Assembly: GCA_036511595.1 (NCBI GenBank)
Contig: DATCBY010000058.1
Span: 1-64,000 of the forward strand
DNA: 64,000 nt
Direction of reading: 5' to 3'
From: DASZQY01 sp036511595
GTDB taxonomy: Bacteria > Pseudomonadota > Alphaproteobacteria > Rhizobiales > Kaistiaceae
This document shows, piece by piece, positions 26,444-36,062 of the stretch. The position numbers and the translations under genes were made by a program. Under the pieces are notes generated by a model. It had not been told where the DNA came from, made no database searches, and was given only the letters and a program-made list of their open reading frames with translations. Positions within the stretch are counted from its first letter, which is position 1. Each line of letters begins with the position of its first letter.

Positions 26444-28537
26444 ATGGCAAAGGTGAAAGTCGACGGCAAGGAAATCGACGTGCCGGCGGAGTACACGCTG
26501 CTACAGGCGTGCGAAGCGGCGGGCGCGGAAATCCCTCGCTTCTGTTTCCACGAGCGGCTGTCGATCGCGGGCAATTGCCGCATGTGCCTGATCGAGGTGA
26601 AGGGTGGCCCCCCGAAGCCGCAGGCAAGCTGCGCGATGAGCGTGCGCGACCTGCGTCCGGGCCCGAACGGCGAGCCGCCGGAGATGTTCACCAAATCTAA
26701 GATGGTGAAGAAGGCGCGCGAAGGGGTGATGGAGTTCCTGCTCATCAACCATCCGCTCGATTGCCCGATCTGCGACCAGGGCGGCGAATGCGACCTGCAG
26801 GACCAGGCGATGGCCTACGGCGTCGATGGCAGCCGATTCAAGGAGAACAAGCGCGCCGTCGAGGACAAGTACATCGGGCCGCTGGTCAAGACGATCATGA
26901 ACCGCTGCATCCACTGCACGCGGTGCATCCGCTTTTCGGCGGAGGTCGCGGGCATCGAGGATCTCGGCGCCACCGGCCGTGGCGAAGACATGGAGATCAC
27001 GACCTATCTCGAGCGGGCGATGTCATCCGAACTGCAGGGCAACGTCATCGACCTTTGTCCGGTCGGGGCGCTCACGTCGAAGCCGTACGAATTTCATGCG
27101 CGGCCGTGGGAACTGGTGAAGACCGAATCCATCGACGTCATGGACGCCGTCGGTTCGGCCATCCGCGTCGACACGCGCGACCGCGAAGTGATGCGCATCC
27201 TGCCGCGCCTCAATGAGGCGGTGAACGAGGAATGGATTTCGGACAAGACGCGCTTCATCTGGGACGGCTTGCGCACACAGCGGCTGGACCGGCCCTACGT
27301 TCGCCGTCACGGCCGCCTGGAGCCAACGACCTGGGCCGAGGCTTTCGTCACCATCGCGAGCAAGGTGAAAGAGTCGCGGCCGGAACGCATCGGCGCCATC
27401 GCCGGCGATCTTGCCTCCGTGGAGGAAGTATTTGCGTTGCGCGAACTGATGAAATCACTCGGCGTGAAAAATCTCGATTGCCGGGCGCCGGGGGAACGGC
27501 TCGATCCGGCGCTCGGGCGCTCAAGCTACATCTTCAATCCGACTATTGCCGGCATCGAGCAGGCCGATGCAATCCTCATCGTCGGCGCCGATCCGCGCCA
27601 CGAGGCGGCGGTGCTGAACGCACGCATTCGCAAGCGCTGGCGGCAGGGTGACATCACGATCGGGCTGGTCGGCGAGCATGTCGACCTGACCTACCCCTAC
27701 GAATATCTTGGCGCCGGCCCCGACAGTCTGGCCGATGTCGCGACGGCGATGCATGGCTTTGGCAAGATGCTGGCCGCGGCAAAGCGGCCTCTCATCATCG
27801 TCGGCGGTGGCGCTTTGGCGCGGGCTGACGGAATGCAAGTACTGGCGCAGGCCGCGGCGCTTGTCTCCGGAAGCGCCGTCGACGCCGACTGGAATGGGCT
27901 GGCCATCCTGCACACGGCCGCTTCGCGCGTTGGTGCCCTCGACCTCGGCTTTGTGCCGGGAGAGGGCGGGCTTGATACTCTGGGGATGGTGGCGGCTGCC
28001 GCCACCAAATCCCTCGACCTGCTCTTCCTGCTGGGCGCCGACGAGATCGCTATGAATGCGCTTGGCGCGACCTTCGTCGTCTATATCGGTAGCCATGGCG
28101 ACGCCGGCGCGCACCGCGCCGACGTCATCCTGCCGGGCGCCGCCTACACCGAGAAATCCGGCACCTACGTCAACACCGAGGGCCGGGTGCAGATGGCGGC
28201 GCGGGCGGCTTTCCCGCCCGGAGATGCGCGCGAGGACTGGGCGATCCTGCGCGCCCTGTCGGATGTGCTGGCGCGGCGGCTGCCGTTCGACTCGCTCAGC
28301 GAACTGCGTCGGGCGCTCTATGCGGCGCATCCGCATTTTGCCGAGATCGACCGGGTTGCTCCGGGATCGATAGACACTGTCAAGGCGCTCTCTGCCCGTG
28401 ACCTGCGCATGACCCGCGAGCCATTCCAGAACGTGGTCGTCGACTTCTACCAGACCAACCCGATCGCGCGGGCTTCCGCGGTGATGGCGGAATGTTCCGC
28501 GCTCGCCGGCGGCCGGCTGGCGACGGCGGCGGAGTAG
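26444..28537 (+). CDS. nuoG: NADH-quinone oxidoreductase subunit G
   Basis: The 75 kDa subunit, 697 residues. The N-terminal [2Fe-2S] ferredoxin domain has CEAAGAEIPRFCFHE and NCRMC. Then come the His-Cys3 cluster region (HPLDCPICDQGGECDLQ) and the [4Fe-4S] cluster CIHCTRCIRF, with a further Cys in DLCPVGALTSKP. The rest is a degenerate molybdopterin-oxidoreductase domain that binds no cofactor in this family. Length is typical for alphaproteobacteria. Confidence 0.98.
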   Translation: MAKVKVDGKEIDVPAEYTLLQACEAAGAEIPRFCFHERLSIAGNCRMCLIEVKGGPPKPQASCAMSVRDLRPGPNGEPPEMFTKSKMVKKAREGVMEFLLINHPLDCPICDQGGECDLQDQAMAYGVDGSRFKENKRAVEDKYIGPLVKTIMNRCIHCTRCIRFSAEVAGIEDLGATGRGEDMEITTYLERAMSSELQGNVIDLCPVGALTSKPYEFHARPWELVKTESIDVMDAVGSAIRVDTRDREVMRILPRLNEAVNEEWISDKTRFIWDGLRTQRLDRPYVRRHGRLEPTTWAEAFVTIASKVKESRPERIGAIAGDLASVEEVFALRELMKSLGVKNLDCRAPGERLDPALGRSSYIFNPTIAGIEQADAILIVGADPRHEAAVLNARIRKRWRQGDITIGLVGEHVDLTYPYEYLGAGPDSLADVATAMHGFGKMLAAAKRPLIIVGGGALARADGMQVLAQAAALVSGSAVDADWNGLAILHTAASRVGALDLGFVPGEGGLDTLGMVAAAATKSLDLLFLLGADEIAMNALGATFVVYIGSHGDAGAHRADVILPGAAYTEKSGTYVNTEGRVQMAARAAFPPGDAREDWAILRALSDVLARRLPFDSLSELRRALYAAHPHFAEIDRVAPGSIDTVKALSARDLRMTREPFQNVVVDFYQTNPIARASAVMAECSALAGGRLATAAE

Positions 28538-28540
28538 CCG

Positions 28541-29587
28541 ATGGGAGGCTTCTTCCACGACATCGTGGTTCCGGGCGCGATCATCGTCGGCGAGAGCCTG
28601 CTGGTTCTCGTCGTGCTGCTCATCATCGTCGCCTTCGTTCTTTATGCCGATCGCAAGGTGTGGGCGGCGGTGCAAATGCGGCGCGGACCGAACGTCGTCG
28701 GTCCATGGGGCCTATTGCAGAGCTTTGCAGACCTGCTGAAGTTCGTGTTCAAGGAACCGATCATCCCGTCGGGCGCCAATAAGGGCGTCTTCATCCTGGC
28801 GCCGCTGGTGACGGCGACGCTGGCGCTATCCGCCTGGGCGGTCATTCCGTTCCAGGCAGGGTGGGTGGTCGCCAACATCAATGTCGGCGTCCTCTATCTG
28901 TTCGCCATCTCGTCGCTCGGCGTCTACGGCATCATCATGAGCGGCTGGGCCTCGAACTCGAAGTATCCATTCCTGGCGGCGCTGCGCTCCGCCGCGCAAA
29001 TGGTCTCCTACGAAGTCTCCATCGGCTTCGTCATCATCACGGTGCTACTCTGCGTCGGCTCACTGAACCTCAGCGATGTCGTGCTGACGCAGCAGAACGG
29101 CCTCGGTACGCGCCTGGGCCTACCCAACAGCCTGCTCGACTGGTACTGGCTGCCGCTCTTCCCGATGTTCATCGTGTTCTTCATTTCGGCGATGGCGGAG
29201 ACCAACCGGCCGCCGTTCGACCTGGTCGAGGCGGAATCGGAGCTGGTCGCCGGCTATGCGGTCGAATATTCGTCAACACCGTTCCTGCTGTTCTTTCTCG
29301 GCGAATATGTCGCCACGGTCCTCATGTGCGCACTGGCCTCGATCCTGTTCCTCGGCGGCTGGCTGCCGCCGCTGGCGATGGTGCCGTTCACGTGGATTCC
29401 GGGCATCATCTGGTTCATCCTGAAGTGCGCTTTTGTTTTCTTCATGTTTGCGATGGTCAAGGCATTCGTGCCGCGCTACCGCTATGATCAGTTGATGCGC
29501 CTTGGCTGGAAGGTGTTCCTGCCGATTTCGATCGCGATGGTGGTGATCGTCGCGACGGTGTTGCAAATCACCGGCTGGGCGAGCTAG
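28541..29587 (+). CDS. nuoH: NADH-quinone oxidoreductase subunit H
   Basis: A 348-residue membrane subunit with about eight helices that joins the peripheral and membrane arms and lines the quinone tunnel. Signatures are ADRKVWAAVQMRRGPNVVGP (residues about 33-52) and the acidic loop AMAETNRPPFDLVEAESELVAGY (given here as ETNRPPFDLVEAE). The start is three bases after nuoG. Confidence 0.98.
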   Translation: MGGFFHDIVVPGAIIVGESLLVLVVLLIIVAFVLYADRKVWAAVQMRRGPNVVGPWGLLQSFADLLKFVFKEPIIPSGANKGVFILAPLVTATLALSAWAVIPFQAGWVVANINVGVLYLFAISSLGVYGIIMSGWASNSKYPFLAALRSAAQMVSYEVSIGFVIITVLLCVGSLNLSDVVLTQQNGLGTRLGLPNSLLDWYWLPLFPMFIVFFISAMAETNRPPFDLVEAESELVAGYAVEYSSTPFLLFFLGEYVATVLMCALASILFLGGWLPPLAMVPFTWIPGIIWFILKCAFVFFMFAMVKAFVPRYRYDQLMRLGWKVFLPISIAMVVIVATVLQITGWAS

Positions 29588-29600
29588 GCGGAGAAAACCC

Positions 29601-30089
29601 ATGCGCCTCGATCGATCCGCCCGCGCTCTCCTGCTCACCGAGTTCGTCTCGGCGCTGTTCCTTTCGCTGCGCTATTTCTTCGCGCCCAAGGTCACGATCA
29701 ACTATCCGTTCGAGAAAGGGCACCTCAGCCCGCGCTTCCGCGGCGAGCATGCGCTGCGCCGCTATCCGAACGGCGAGGAACGCTGCATCGCGTGCAAACT
29801 TTGCGAGGCGATCTGCCCGGCGCAGGCGATCACCATCGAGGCCGGGCCACGCCGCAACGACGGCACACGGCGCACGACCCGTTACGATATCGACATGGTG
29901 AAGTGCATCTATTGCGGCTTCTGCCAGGAAGCCTGTCCGGTCGACGCGATCGTCGAGGGGCCGAATTTCGAATTCGCGGCGGAAACTCGGGAGGAGCTTT
30001 ACTTCAACAAGGAGAAACTGCTCGCCAACGGCGATCGCTGGGAGCGCGAGATTGCCGCCAACCTCGCCGCGGACGCACCCTACAGATGA
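29601..30089 (+). CDS. nuoI: NADH-quinone oxidoreductase subunit I
   Basis: A 162-residue peripheral subunit with two [4Fe-4S] clusters (N6a and N6b). The ligand sets are CIACKLCEAICP and CIYCGFCQEACP. The N-terminal amphipathic helix region (ALLLTEFVSALFLSLRYFFAPK) lies on the membrane. The stop overlaps the nuoJ ATG. Confidence 0.98.
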   Translation: MRLDRSARALLLTEFVSALFLSLRYFFAPKVTINYPFEKGHLSPRFRGEHALRRYPNGEERCIACKLCEAICPAQAITIEAGPRRNDGTRRTTRYDIDMVKCIYCGFCQEACPVDAIVEGPNFEFAAETREELYFNKEKLLANGDRWEREIAANLAADAPYR

Positions 30090-30703
30090 TCCTCGGGGCG
30101 CTCTTCTTCTATCTGTTCTCGGCGGTCGCCATCGCGTCGGCCATCATGGTCGTCGGCTCGCGCAATCCCGTGCACTCGGTACTCTTCCTGATCCTCGCGT
30201 TCTTCAACGCGGCGGGGCTGTTCGTCATCCTCGGCGCTGAGTTCCTGGCGATGATCCTGGTGGTCGTGTACGTCGGCGCCGTGGCGGTCCTCTTCCTGTT
30301 CGTGGTGATGATGCTCGACGTCGATTTCGTCGAGCTGCGCCAGGGGGTGCTCAACTATCTGCCGATCGGCGCGCTGGTTGGCGTCGCGCTGCTGGCGGAG
30401 TTGCTCGTCGTGCTCGGGGGCTGGGTGTTCTCGCCCAATCTTGCCACCGTCATAGTAGTGCCGATCCCCGGCGTCGGCGGTATTTCCAACACCGCCGCGC
30501 TCGGGCAGATTCTCTACACACGCTACATTTTCTTTTTCCAGTCGGCCGGCATCATCCTGCTTGTGGCGATGGTCGGCGCTATCGTGCTGACGCTCCGCCA
30601 CAAGCCGAACGTGAAGCGCCAGTCGATCAGCGAACAGAATGCGCGCACTCCGGCGACGGCAGTGGAAGTGCGCAAGGTCGCGTCGGGGAGCGGGCTGCAA
30701 TGA
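30086..30703 (+). CDS. nuoJ: NADH-quinone oxidoreductase subunit J
   Basis: A 205-residue membrane subunit with five helices; ILGAEFLAMILVVVYVGAVA contains the pi-bulge helix TM3 that changes shape during turnover. SRNPVHSVLFLILAFFNAAG is the conserved TM2 region. A hydrophilic tail of about 35 residues follows the last helix. It starts in the nuoI stop and overlaps nuoK by four bases. The ATG at 30086 is chosen over the longer open frame that runs inside nuoI. Confidence 0.97.
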   Translation: MILGALFFYLFSAVAIASAIMVVGSRNPVHSVLFLILAFFNAAGLFVILGAEFLAMILVVVYVGAVAVLFLFVVMMLDVDFVELRQGVLNYLPIGALVGVALLAELLVVLGGWVFSPNLATVIVVPIPGVGGISNTAALGQILYTRYIFFFQSAGIILLVAMVGAIVLTLRHKPNVKRQSISEQNARTPATAVEVRKVASGSGLQ

Positions 30704-31008
30704 CCATCGGGCTGGGGCAATACCTGACCGTGGCGGCGATCCTCTTCACGATCGGCATCTTCGGCATTTTCATCAACCGCAAGAACGTCATCGTCATCCT
30801 GATGTCGATCGAGCTGATCCTGCTGGCGGTCAACATCAACCTGGTGGCGTTCTCCGGCTTCCTCGGCGATCTCGTCGGGCAGGTGTTTGCGCTGTTCGTT
30901 CTGACCGTCGCGGCCGCCGAAGCCTCGATCGGCCTTGCCATTCTCGTCGTCTTCTATCGCAACCGCGGCTCGATCGCGGTCGAGGACGTCAACATGATGC
31001 GGGGCTAG
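30700..31008 (+). CDS. nuoK: NADH-quinone oxidoreductase subunit K
   Basis: A 102-residue membrane subunit with three helices, homologous to MrpC. It carries the two buried glutamates needed for proton transfer, in LMSIELILLAVNINLV and VAAAEASIGLAILV. It starts with an ATGA overlap with nuoJ. Confidence 0.98.
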   Translation: MTIGLGQYLTVAAILFTIGIFGIFINRKNVIVILMSIELILLAVNINLVAFSGFLGDLVGQVFALFVLTVAAAEASIGLAILVVFYRNRGSIAVEDVNMMRG

Positions 31009-31014
31009 GCGGGG

Positions 31015-33099
31015 ATGTATCAGGCGATCGTCTTCCTGCCACTGCTCGGCGCCATCATCGCCGGGATCATTACGCTTGCGGGGGCGCGCAAGCGTTTCCC
31101 CGGGGGCGAGGCGCCCGTGGGGGCAGAGGATCACACGGACGATACCGGCCCACACACCGTGGCGGCGCACGTTCATGGCGATGCCGGCGTCATCCATGCC
31201 TCCTCGCATGAGGATGAGCACCATGAGCCGGCGGCGGAGGGATCGCGGCCGGCGGAGCTGGTCACCTCGGGTTTCCTCGTCGTCGCGGCGCTTTTGTCGT
31301 GGGTGGCGTTCTTCTCGTTCTGGTTCGGTGGCGCGACGCCGCAGCGCATTCCGGTGTTCAACTGGTTTGCGTCCGGCACGCTGGCGGTCGACTGGGCGCT
31401 GCGCATCGACACGCTGACGGTTGTCATGCTGGTCGTGGTCAACACCGTGTCCGCGCTGGTTCACATCTATTCCATCGGCTACATGGCCCACGACCCATAC
31501 CGGCCGCGCTTCTTCGCCTATCTGTCGATGTTTACCTTCGCTATGCTGGCGCTGGTGACCTCCGACAACCTCGTCCAGCTTTTCTTCGGCTGGGAGGGGG
31601 TGGGCCTCGCCTCCTATCTGCTGATCGGATTCTGGTACACGCGCCCCGCGGCCAACGCCGCGGCGATCAAGGCGTTCGTGGTCAACCGGGTCGGCGACTT
31701 CGGCTTTTCGCTCGGCATCTTCGGCGTGTTTCTCGTTTTCAAGTCGGTCGACTACGAGACGATCTTCGCCAATGCGCCATCGGTCGTCGGCACGACGATG
31801 CATTTCCTGTCGTGGAATTTCGATACGCTGACGGTGCTCTGCGTGCTGCTCTTCATGGGGGCGATGGGCAAGTCGGCGCAATTCCTGCTGCACACCTGGC
31901 TGCCGGACGCGATGGAAGGCCCGACTCCGGTTTCGGCGCTCATCCACGCCGCCACGATGGTGACCGCCGGGGTGTTCATGGTGGCGCGGCTGTCGCCGTT
32001 GTTTGCGCTGGCGCCGGGGGCGCTGGTGTTCGTGACCTTCATCGGCGCCACGACCGCGTTCTTCGCCGCGACCGTCGGTCTCGTCCAGAACGACATCAAG
32101 CGCGTTGTCGCATATTCGACCTGTTCGCAGCTTGGCTACATGTTCGTCGCCCTTGGCGTCGGTGCCTATCCGGTCGCCATATTCCACCTGTTCACGCATG
32201 CCTTCTTCAAGGCGCTGCTGTTCCTCGGCTCAGGGTCGGTGATCCACGCCGTCGGCGGCGAGCAGGACATGCGGAAGATGGGCGGCCTGCGCACGCACAT
32301 TCCGCTCACCTACTGGATGATGGTGATTGGCACGCTAGCGCTGACGGGCTTCCCGCTAACCGCTGGCTATTTCTCCAAGGATGCGATCATCGAGGCGGCC
32401 TACAACGGCACCAATCCGGCGGCGGGCTACGGTTTTGCGCTGACGGTGGTGGCAGCGCTGCTGACGGCCTTCTACTCGTGGCGGCTGATCTTCATGACCT
32501 TCCACGGCCGCGAGCGCGCGCCGCGGGAAGTCATGGCGCACGTGCACGAGTCGCCGCTGGTGATGATGGTGCCGCTCTATGTCCTCGCGGCCGGTGCGCT
32601 GCTGGCCGGACTGATCTTCACCGGCACGTTCATCGGCGCCGGCAACGGCGCGTTCTGGCGGGAGGCGCTGGTCGCCGGCGAGCACGCGCCGATCCTCGAA
32701 GCGATGCACCAGTCGCCCTTCTGGGTAACCTACCTGCCGACGCTGATGATGGCGATCGGCGCGCTCGTCGCCGTATGGTTCTACCTGGTCAACCCGGAAT
32801 TGCCGCGCCGGCTCGCCGAAACCAACGACTGGCTGTACCGGTTCCTGCTCAACAAGTGGTACTTCGACGAACTCTACGATCTGATCTTCGTCCGACCGGC
32901 CAAGTGGCTCGGCCGATTCCTGTGGAAGCAGGGCGACGGCTGGCTGATCGACGGGTTCGGGCCGGATGGCGTTTCCGCCTGGGTGCTCGACGTGACGCAG
33001 CGGGCAGTGCGCCTGCAGTCCGGCTACCTCTATCATTATGCCTTTGCCATGCTGATCGGCGTTGCCGTGCTGATCACCTGGCTGATGTTCGCGGGATGA
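31015..33099 (+). CDS. nuoL: NADH-quinone oxidoreductase subunit L with a His-rich insertion
   Basis: The distal antiporter-like proton-pumping subunit, 694 residues. Family features are FFGWEGVGLASYLLIGFWYT, the TM7/TM8 region HTWLPDAMEGPTPVSALIHA and a long C-terminal lateral helix. The oddity is near the N terminus: between TM1 (about residues 4-22) and TM2 (about 84-105) lies a charged stretch of about 55 residues with eight histidines (positions 40, 47, 52, 54, 61, 65, 69, 70) and many Asp/Glu. It would sit on one face of the membrane as a flexible loop and could bind metal. Confidence 0.98.
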   Translation: MYQAIVFLPLLGAIIAGIITLAGARKRFPGGEAPVGAEDHTDDTGPHTVAAHVHGDAGVIHASSHEDEHHEPAAEGSRPAELVTSGFLVVAALLSWVAFFSFWFGGATPQRIPVFNWFASGTLAVDWALRIDTLTVVMLVVVNTVSALVHIYSIGYMAHDPYRPRFFAYLSMFTFAMLALVTSDNLVQLFFGWEGVGLASYLLIGFWYTRPAANAAAIKAFVVNRVGDFGFSLGIFGVFLVFKSVDYETIFANAPSVVGTTMHFLSWNFDTLTVLCVLLFMGAMGKSAQFLLHTWLPDAMEGPTPVSALIHAATMVTAGVFMVARLSPLFALAPGALVFVTFIGATTAFFAATVGLVQNDIKRVVAYSTCSQLGYMFVALGVGAYPVAIFHLFTHAFFKALLFLGSGSVIHAVGGEQDMRKMGGLRTHIPLTYWMMVIGTLALTGFPLTAGYFSKDAIIEAAYNGTNPAAGYGFALTVVAALLTAFYSWRLIFMTFHGRERAPREVMAHVHESPLVMMVPLYVLAAGALLAGLIFTGTFIGAGNGAFWREALVAGEHAPILEAMHQSPFWVTYLPTLMMAIGALVAVWFYLVNPELPRRLAETNDWLYRFLLNKWYFDELYDLIFVRPAKWLGRFLWKQGDGWLIDGFGPDGVSAWVLDVTQRAVRLQSGYLYHYAFAMLIGVAVLITWLMFAG

Positions 33100-33106
33100 T
33101 GCGCCG

Positions 33107-34615
33107 ATGAGCTGGCCGATCCTCTCGACCGTGACCTTCCTGCCGACCTTCGGCGCGCTGCTCATCCTGCTGATCCGCGGCGACGACGCGGCTGCGCGGC
33201 GCAATATCTATTACATCGCGTTCTGGACGACGGTGGTGACGTTTGTCCTCTCGCTGCTCATCTGGATCGACTTCAACAACGCCGATCCGGGCTTCCAGTT
33301 CGTCGAGGAGGCGCCCTGGCTCGGCGGCAAGATCAACTACAAGATGGGAGTCGACGGCATCTCGATGCTGTTCGTTATCCTGACGACTTTCCTGATGCCG
33401 ATCTGCATCGTCGCCAGCAAGTTGACGGTGACGCGGAACTTCCGCGCCTACATGATCGCGTTCCTCGTGCTTGAAACGCTGATGACCGGCGTCTTCTGCG
33501 CGCTCGACGTCGTGCTCTTCTACGTCTTCTTCGAAGGCGGCCTCATCCCGATGTTCCTCATCATCGGCATCTGGGGCGGACCGCGGCGCGTCTATGCCAG
33601 CTTCAAGTTCTTCCTCTACACGCTGCTTGGCTCGGTCCTGATGCTGCTAGCCATCATGGCGATGTACTGGGACGCCGGCACCACCGACATCCCGACGCTG
33701 CTCAACCATCCGTTCCCGGCGTCGATGCAGTGGTGGCTATGGTTCGCCTTCTTTGCCTCGTTCGCGGTCAAGATGCCGATGTGGCCGGTGCACACCTGGC
33801 TCCCGGATGCGCACGTCGAGGCGCCGACGGCGGGCTCCGTGGTGCTGGCGGCGATCCTGCTCAAGATGGGCGGTTACGGCTTCCTGCGTTTCTCGCTGCC
33901 GATGTTCCCGCTCGCCTCGGCCAATCTGGCGCCCTTCGTCTTTACGCTGTCGGTGGTGGCCATCGTCTACACCTCGCTGGTCGCGCTGATGCAGGAGGAC
34001 ATGAAGAAGCTGATTGCGTATTCGTCCGTCGCTCATATGGGCTTCGTGACGATGGGCATTTTCGCCGCGAATGCGCAGGGCGTGCAGGGTGGCATCTTCC
34101 AGATGCTGTCGCACGGCATCGTCTCGGGCGCGCTCTTCCTTTGCGTCGGCGTCGTCTATGACCGCCTGCATACGCGCGAGATCGCCGCCTACGGCGGGCT
34201 GGTCAACCGCATGCCGCTTTATGCCTTCGTGTTTCTCGTTTTCACGCTGGCCAACGTCGGCCTGCCCGGCACGAGCGGCTTCATCGGCGAGTTCCTGACG
34301 CTGATCGGGACCTTCCGGGTCAATACCTGGGTCACATTCTTCGCCGCGTCCGGCATGATCCTTTCCGCCTGCTACGCGCTCTGGCTCTACCGCCGGGTCA
34401 TCTTCGGGGCGCTGGAAAAGCCGGCACTGCGCTCGCTGCTCGATCTTTCCGGCCGCGAGATCGCCATCCTGGCGCCCCTCGTCGTACTGGCGATCTTCTT
34501 CGGCTTCTATCCGGCCCCGGTGATGAACGTCACCGCGGCGGCGGTCGATCATCTGGTCGGCAACTACCAGGCGGCGCTGTCGGCCGCCGGCAAGCTCGTT
34601 TCGATCGCGAAATAG
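33107..34615 (+). CDS. nuoM: NADH-quinone oxidoreductase subunit M
   Basis: The second antiporter-like subunit, 502 residues, with about fourteen helices. Signatures include the conserved Glu in LIPMFLIIGIWGG (preceded by FEGG), the Lys-containing VKMPMWPVHTWLPDAHVEAP and the broken-helix segment MKKLIAYSSVAHMGFV. It starts seven bases after nuoL. Confidence 0.98.
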   Translation: MSWPILSTVTFLPTFGALLILLIRGDDAAARRNIYYIAFWTTVVTFVLSLLIWIDFNNADPGFQFVEEAPWLGGKINYKMGVDGISMLFVILTTFLMPICIVASKLTVTRNFRAYMIAFLVLETLMTGVFCALDVVLFYVFFEGGLIPMFLIIGIWGGPRRVYASFKFFLYTLLGSVLMLLAIMAMYWDAGTTDIPTLLNHPFPASMQWWLWFAFFASFAVKMPMWPVHTWLPDAHVEAPTAGSVVLAAILLKMGGYGFLRFSLPMFPLASANLAPFVFTLSVVAIVYTSLVALMQEDMKKLIAYSSVAHMGFVTMGIFAANAQGVQGGIFQMLSHGIVSGALFLCVGVVYDRLHTREIAAYGGLVNRMPLYAFVFLVFTLANVGLPGTSGFIGEFLTLIGTFRVNTWVTFFAASGMILSACYALWLYRRVIFGALEKPALRSLLDLSGREIAILAPLVVLAIFFGFYPAPVMNVTAAAVDHLVGNYQAALSAAGKLVSIAK

Positions 34616-34623
34616 GGGCGGGG

Positions 34624-36057
34624 ATGATAGCCGAGAACCTTTCGTTCGCGCCGCTGCTGCCCGAGGTCGTTCTCGGCGTGGGCGCGCTCGCGCTTCTGAT
34701 GCTGGGCGTATTCAGCGGCGAGCGCTCCACCACGACCGTAACCTGGCTTTCGGTCGTGCTGATCGTCGTCGCCGGTGTTGCCTTGGCGCTGGTACCCGTC
34801 GACGGTTCGTACTTCAACGGCGCCTTCGTCATGGATCCGTTCGCGCGGCTGATGAAATTCCTGGTGCTGCTCGGCTCGGGGGTGACCGTCGTCATGTCCG
34901 CCGGCACGATGCGCGCCAGCGGCTTCAATCGCTTCGAGTATCCGGTGCTGATCGTCACGGCGACGCTTGGCATGCTGCTGATGATTTCGGCCAACGACCT
35001 GATCGCGCTCTATCTGGGTCTCGAGATGCAGTCGCTGTCGCTTTACGTCATCGCGGCATTCAACCGGGATTCCGTGCGCTCGACCGAAGCCGGCCTGAAG
35101 TATTTCGTGCTCGGCGCGCTGTCGTCGGGGATGCTGCTCTATGGCGCCTCGTTGATCTACGGCTTTACCGGACAGACCACCTTCGGCGGCATCGCCGGCG
35201 TGCTGACCGGGCAGCATTCCATGCTCGGGCTCACGTTCGGGCTTGTCTTCCTCATCGCGGGCATCGCGTTCAAGGTATCGGCGGTTCCGTTCCACATGTG
35301 GACGCCCGACGTTTACGAGGGCGCGCCGACGCCGGTGACCGCGTTCCTGGCCGCGGCACCGAAGGTCGCGGCGATGGCGCTTTTCGTGCGCGTGATGGTC
35401 GGGCCGTTCGCGGCGGTCACCCACGACTGGCAGCAGATCATCACCTTCATATCGATCGCCTCGATGGTACTCGGATCGTTTGCCGCCATCGGCCAGCACA
35501 ACATCAAGCGGCTGATGGCCTATTCGTCGATCGGCCATATGGGCTATGCGCTCGTCGGTCTGGCGGCGGGCAGTCAGGCCGGCGTGCAGGGCGTGATCAT
35601 CTACCTGCTGATCTATCTGGCGATGACGCTCGGCACCTTCGCCTGCATCCTGTCCATGCGGCGCGCCGGCGGCGCGGTCGAGGAAATCAGCGACCTCGCC
35701 GGTCTTGCCAAGACCAAACCGATCATGGCGTTCTTCCTCGCCATGCTGATGTTCTCGCTGGCCGGCATTCCGCCGCTGGCCGGATTCTTCGCCAAGTTCT
35801 ACGTCTTTCTCGCGGCCATCCAGGCGGGGCTCTACCCGCTGGCGGTCATCGGCGTTCTCGCCAGTGTGGTGGGCGCCTATTACTACCTGCGGATCATCAA
35901 GGTGATGTATTTCGACGAGCCGGCGGGCGAGTTCGTGCCGATGGCCGTCGAACTGCGCGTCGTTCTCGGCATCAGCGGCGCGTTCATTCTCCTGTTCGCG
36001 TTCATCGCCGGCCAGGTCGGCGGCGTCGCCGAAGTCGCCGCAAAGACCTTCTTCTGA
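34624..36057 (+). CDS. nuoN: NADH-quinone oxidoreductase subunit N
   Basis: The third antiporter-like subunit, 477 residues, which closes the nuo set. Signatures are YLGLEMQSLSLYVIAAFNRD, FKVSAVPFHMWTPDVYEGAP and IKRLMAYSSIGHMGYAL. birA follows after five bases, so transcription probably continues. Confidence 0.98.
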   Translation: MIAENLSFAPLLPEVVLGVGALALLMLGVFSGERSTTTVTWLSVVLIVVAGVALALVPVDGSYFNGAFVMDPFARLMKFLVLLGSGVTVVMSAGTMRASGFNRFEYPVLIVTATLGMLLMISANDLIALYLGLEMQSLSLYVIAAFNRDSVRSTEAGLKYFVLGALSSGMLLYGASLIYGFTGQTTFGGIAGVLTGQHSMLGLTFGLVFLIAGIAFKVSAVPFHMWTPDVYEGAPTPVTAFLAAAPKVAAMALFVRVMVGPFAAVTHDWQQIITFISIASMVLGSFAAIGQHNIKRLMAYSSIGHMGYALVGLAAGSQAGVQGVIIYLLIYLAMTLGTFACILSMRRAGGAVEEISDLAGLAKTKPIMAFFLAMLMFSLAGIPPLAGFFAKFYVFLAAIQAGLYPLAVIGVLASVVGAYYYLRIIKVMYFDEPAGEFVPMAVELRVVLGISGAFILLFAFIAGQVGGVAEVAAKTFF

Positions 36058-36062
36058 ACGGC

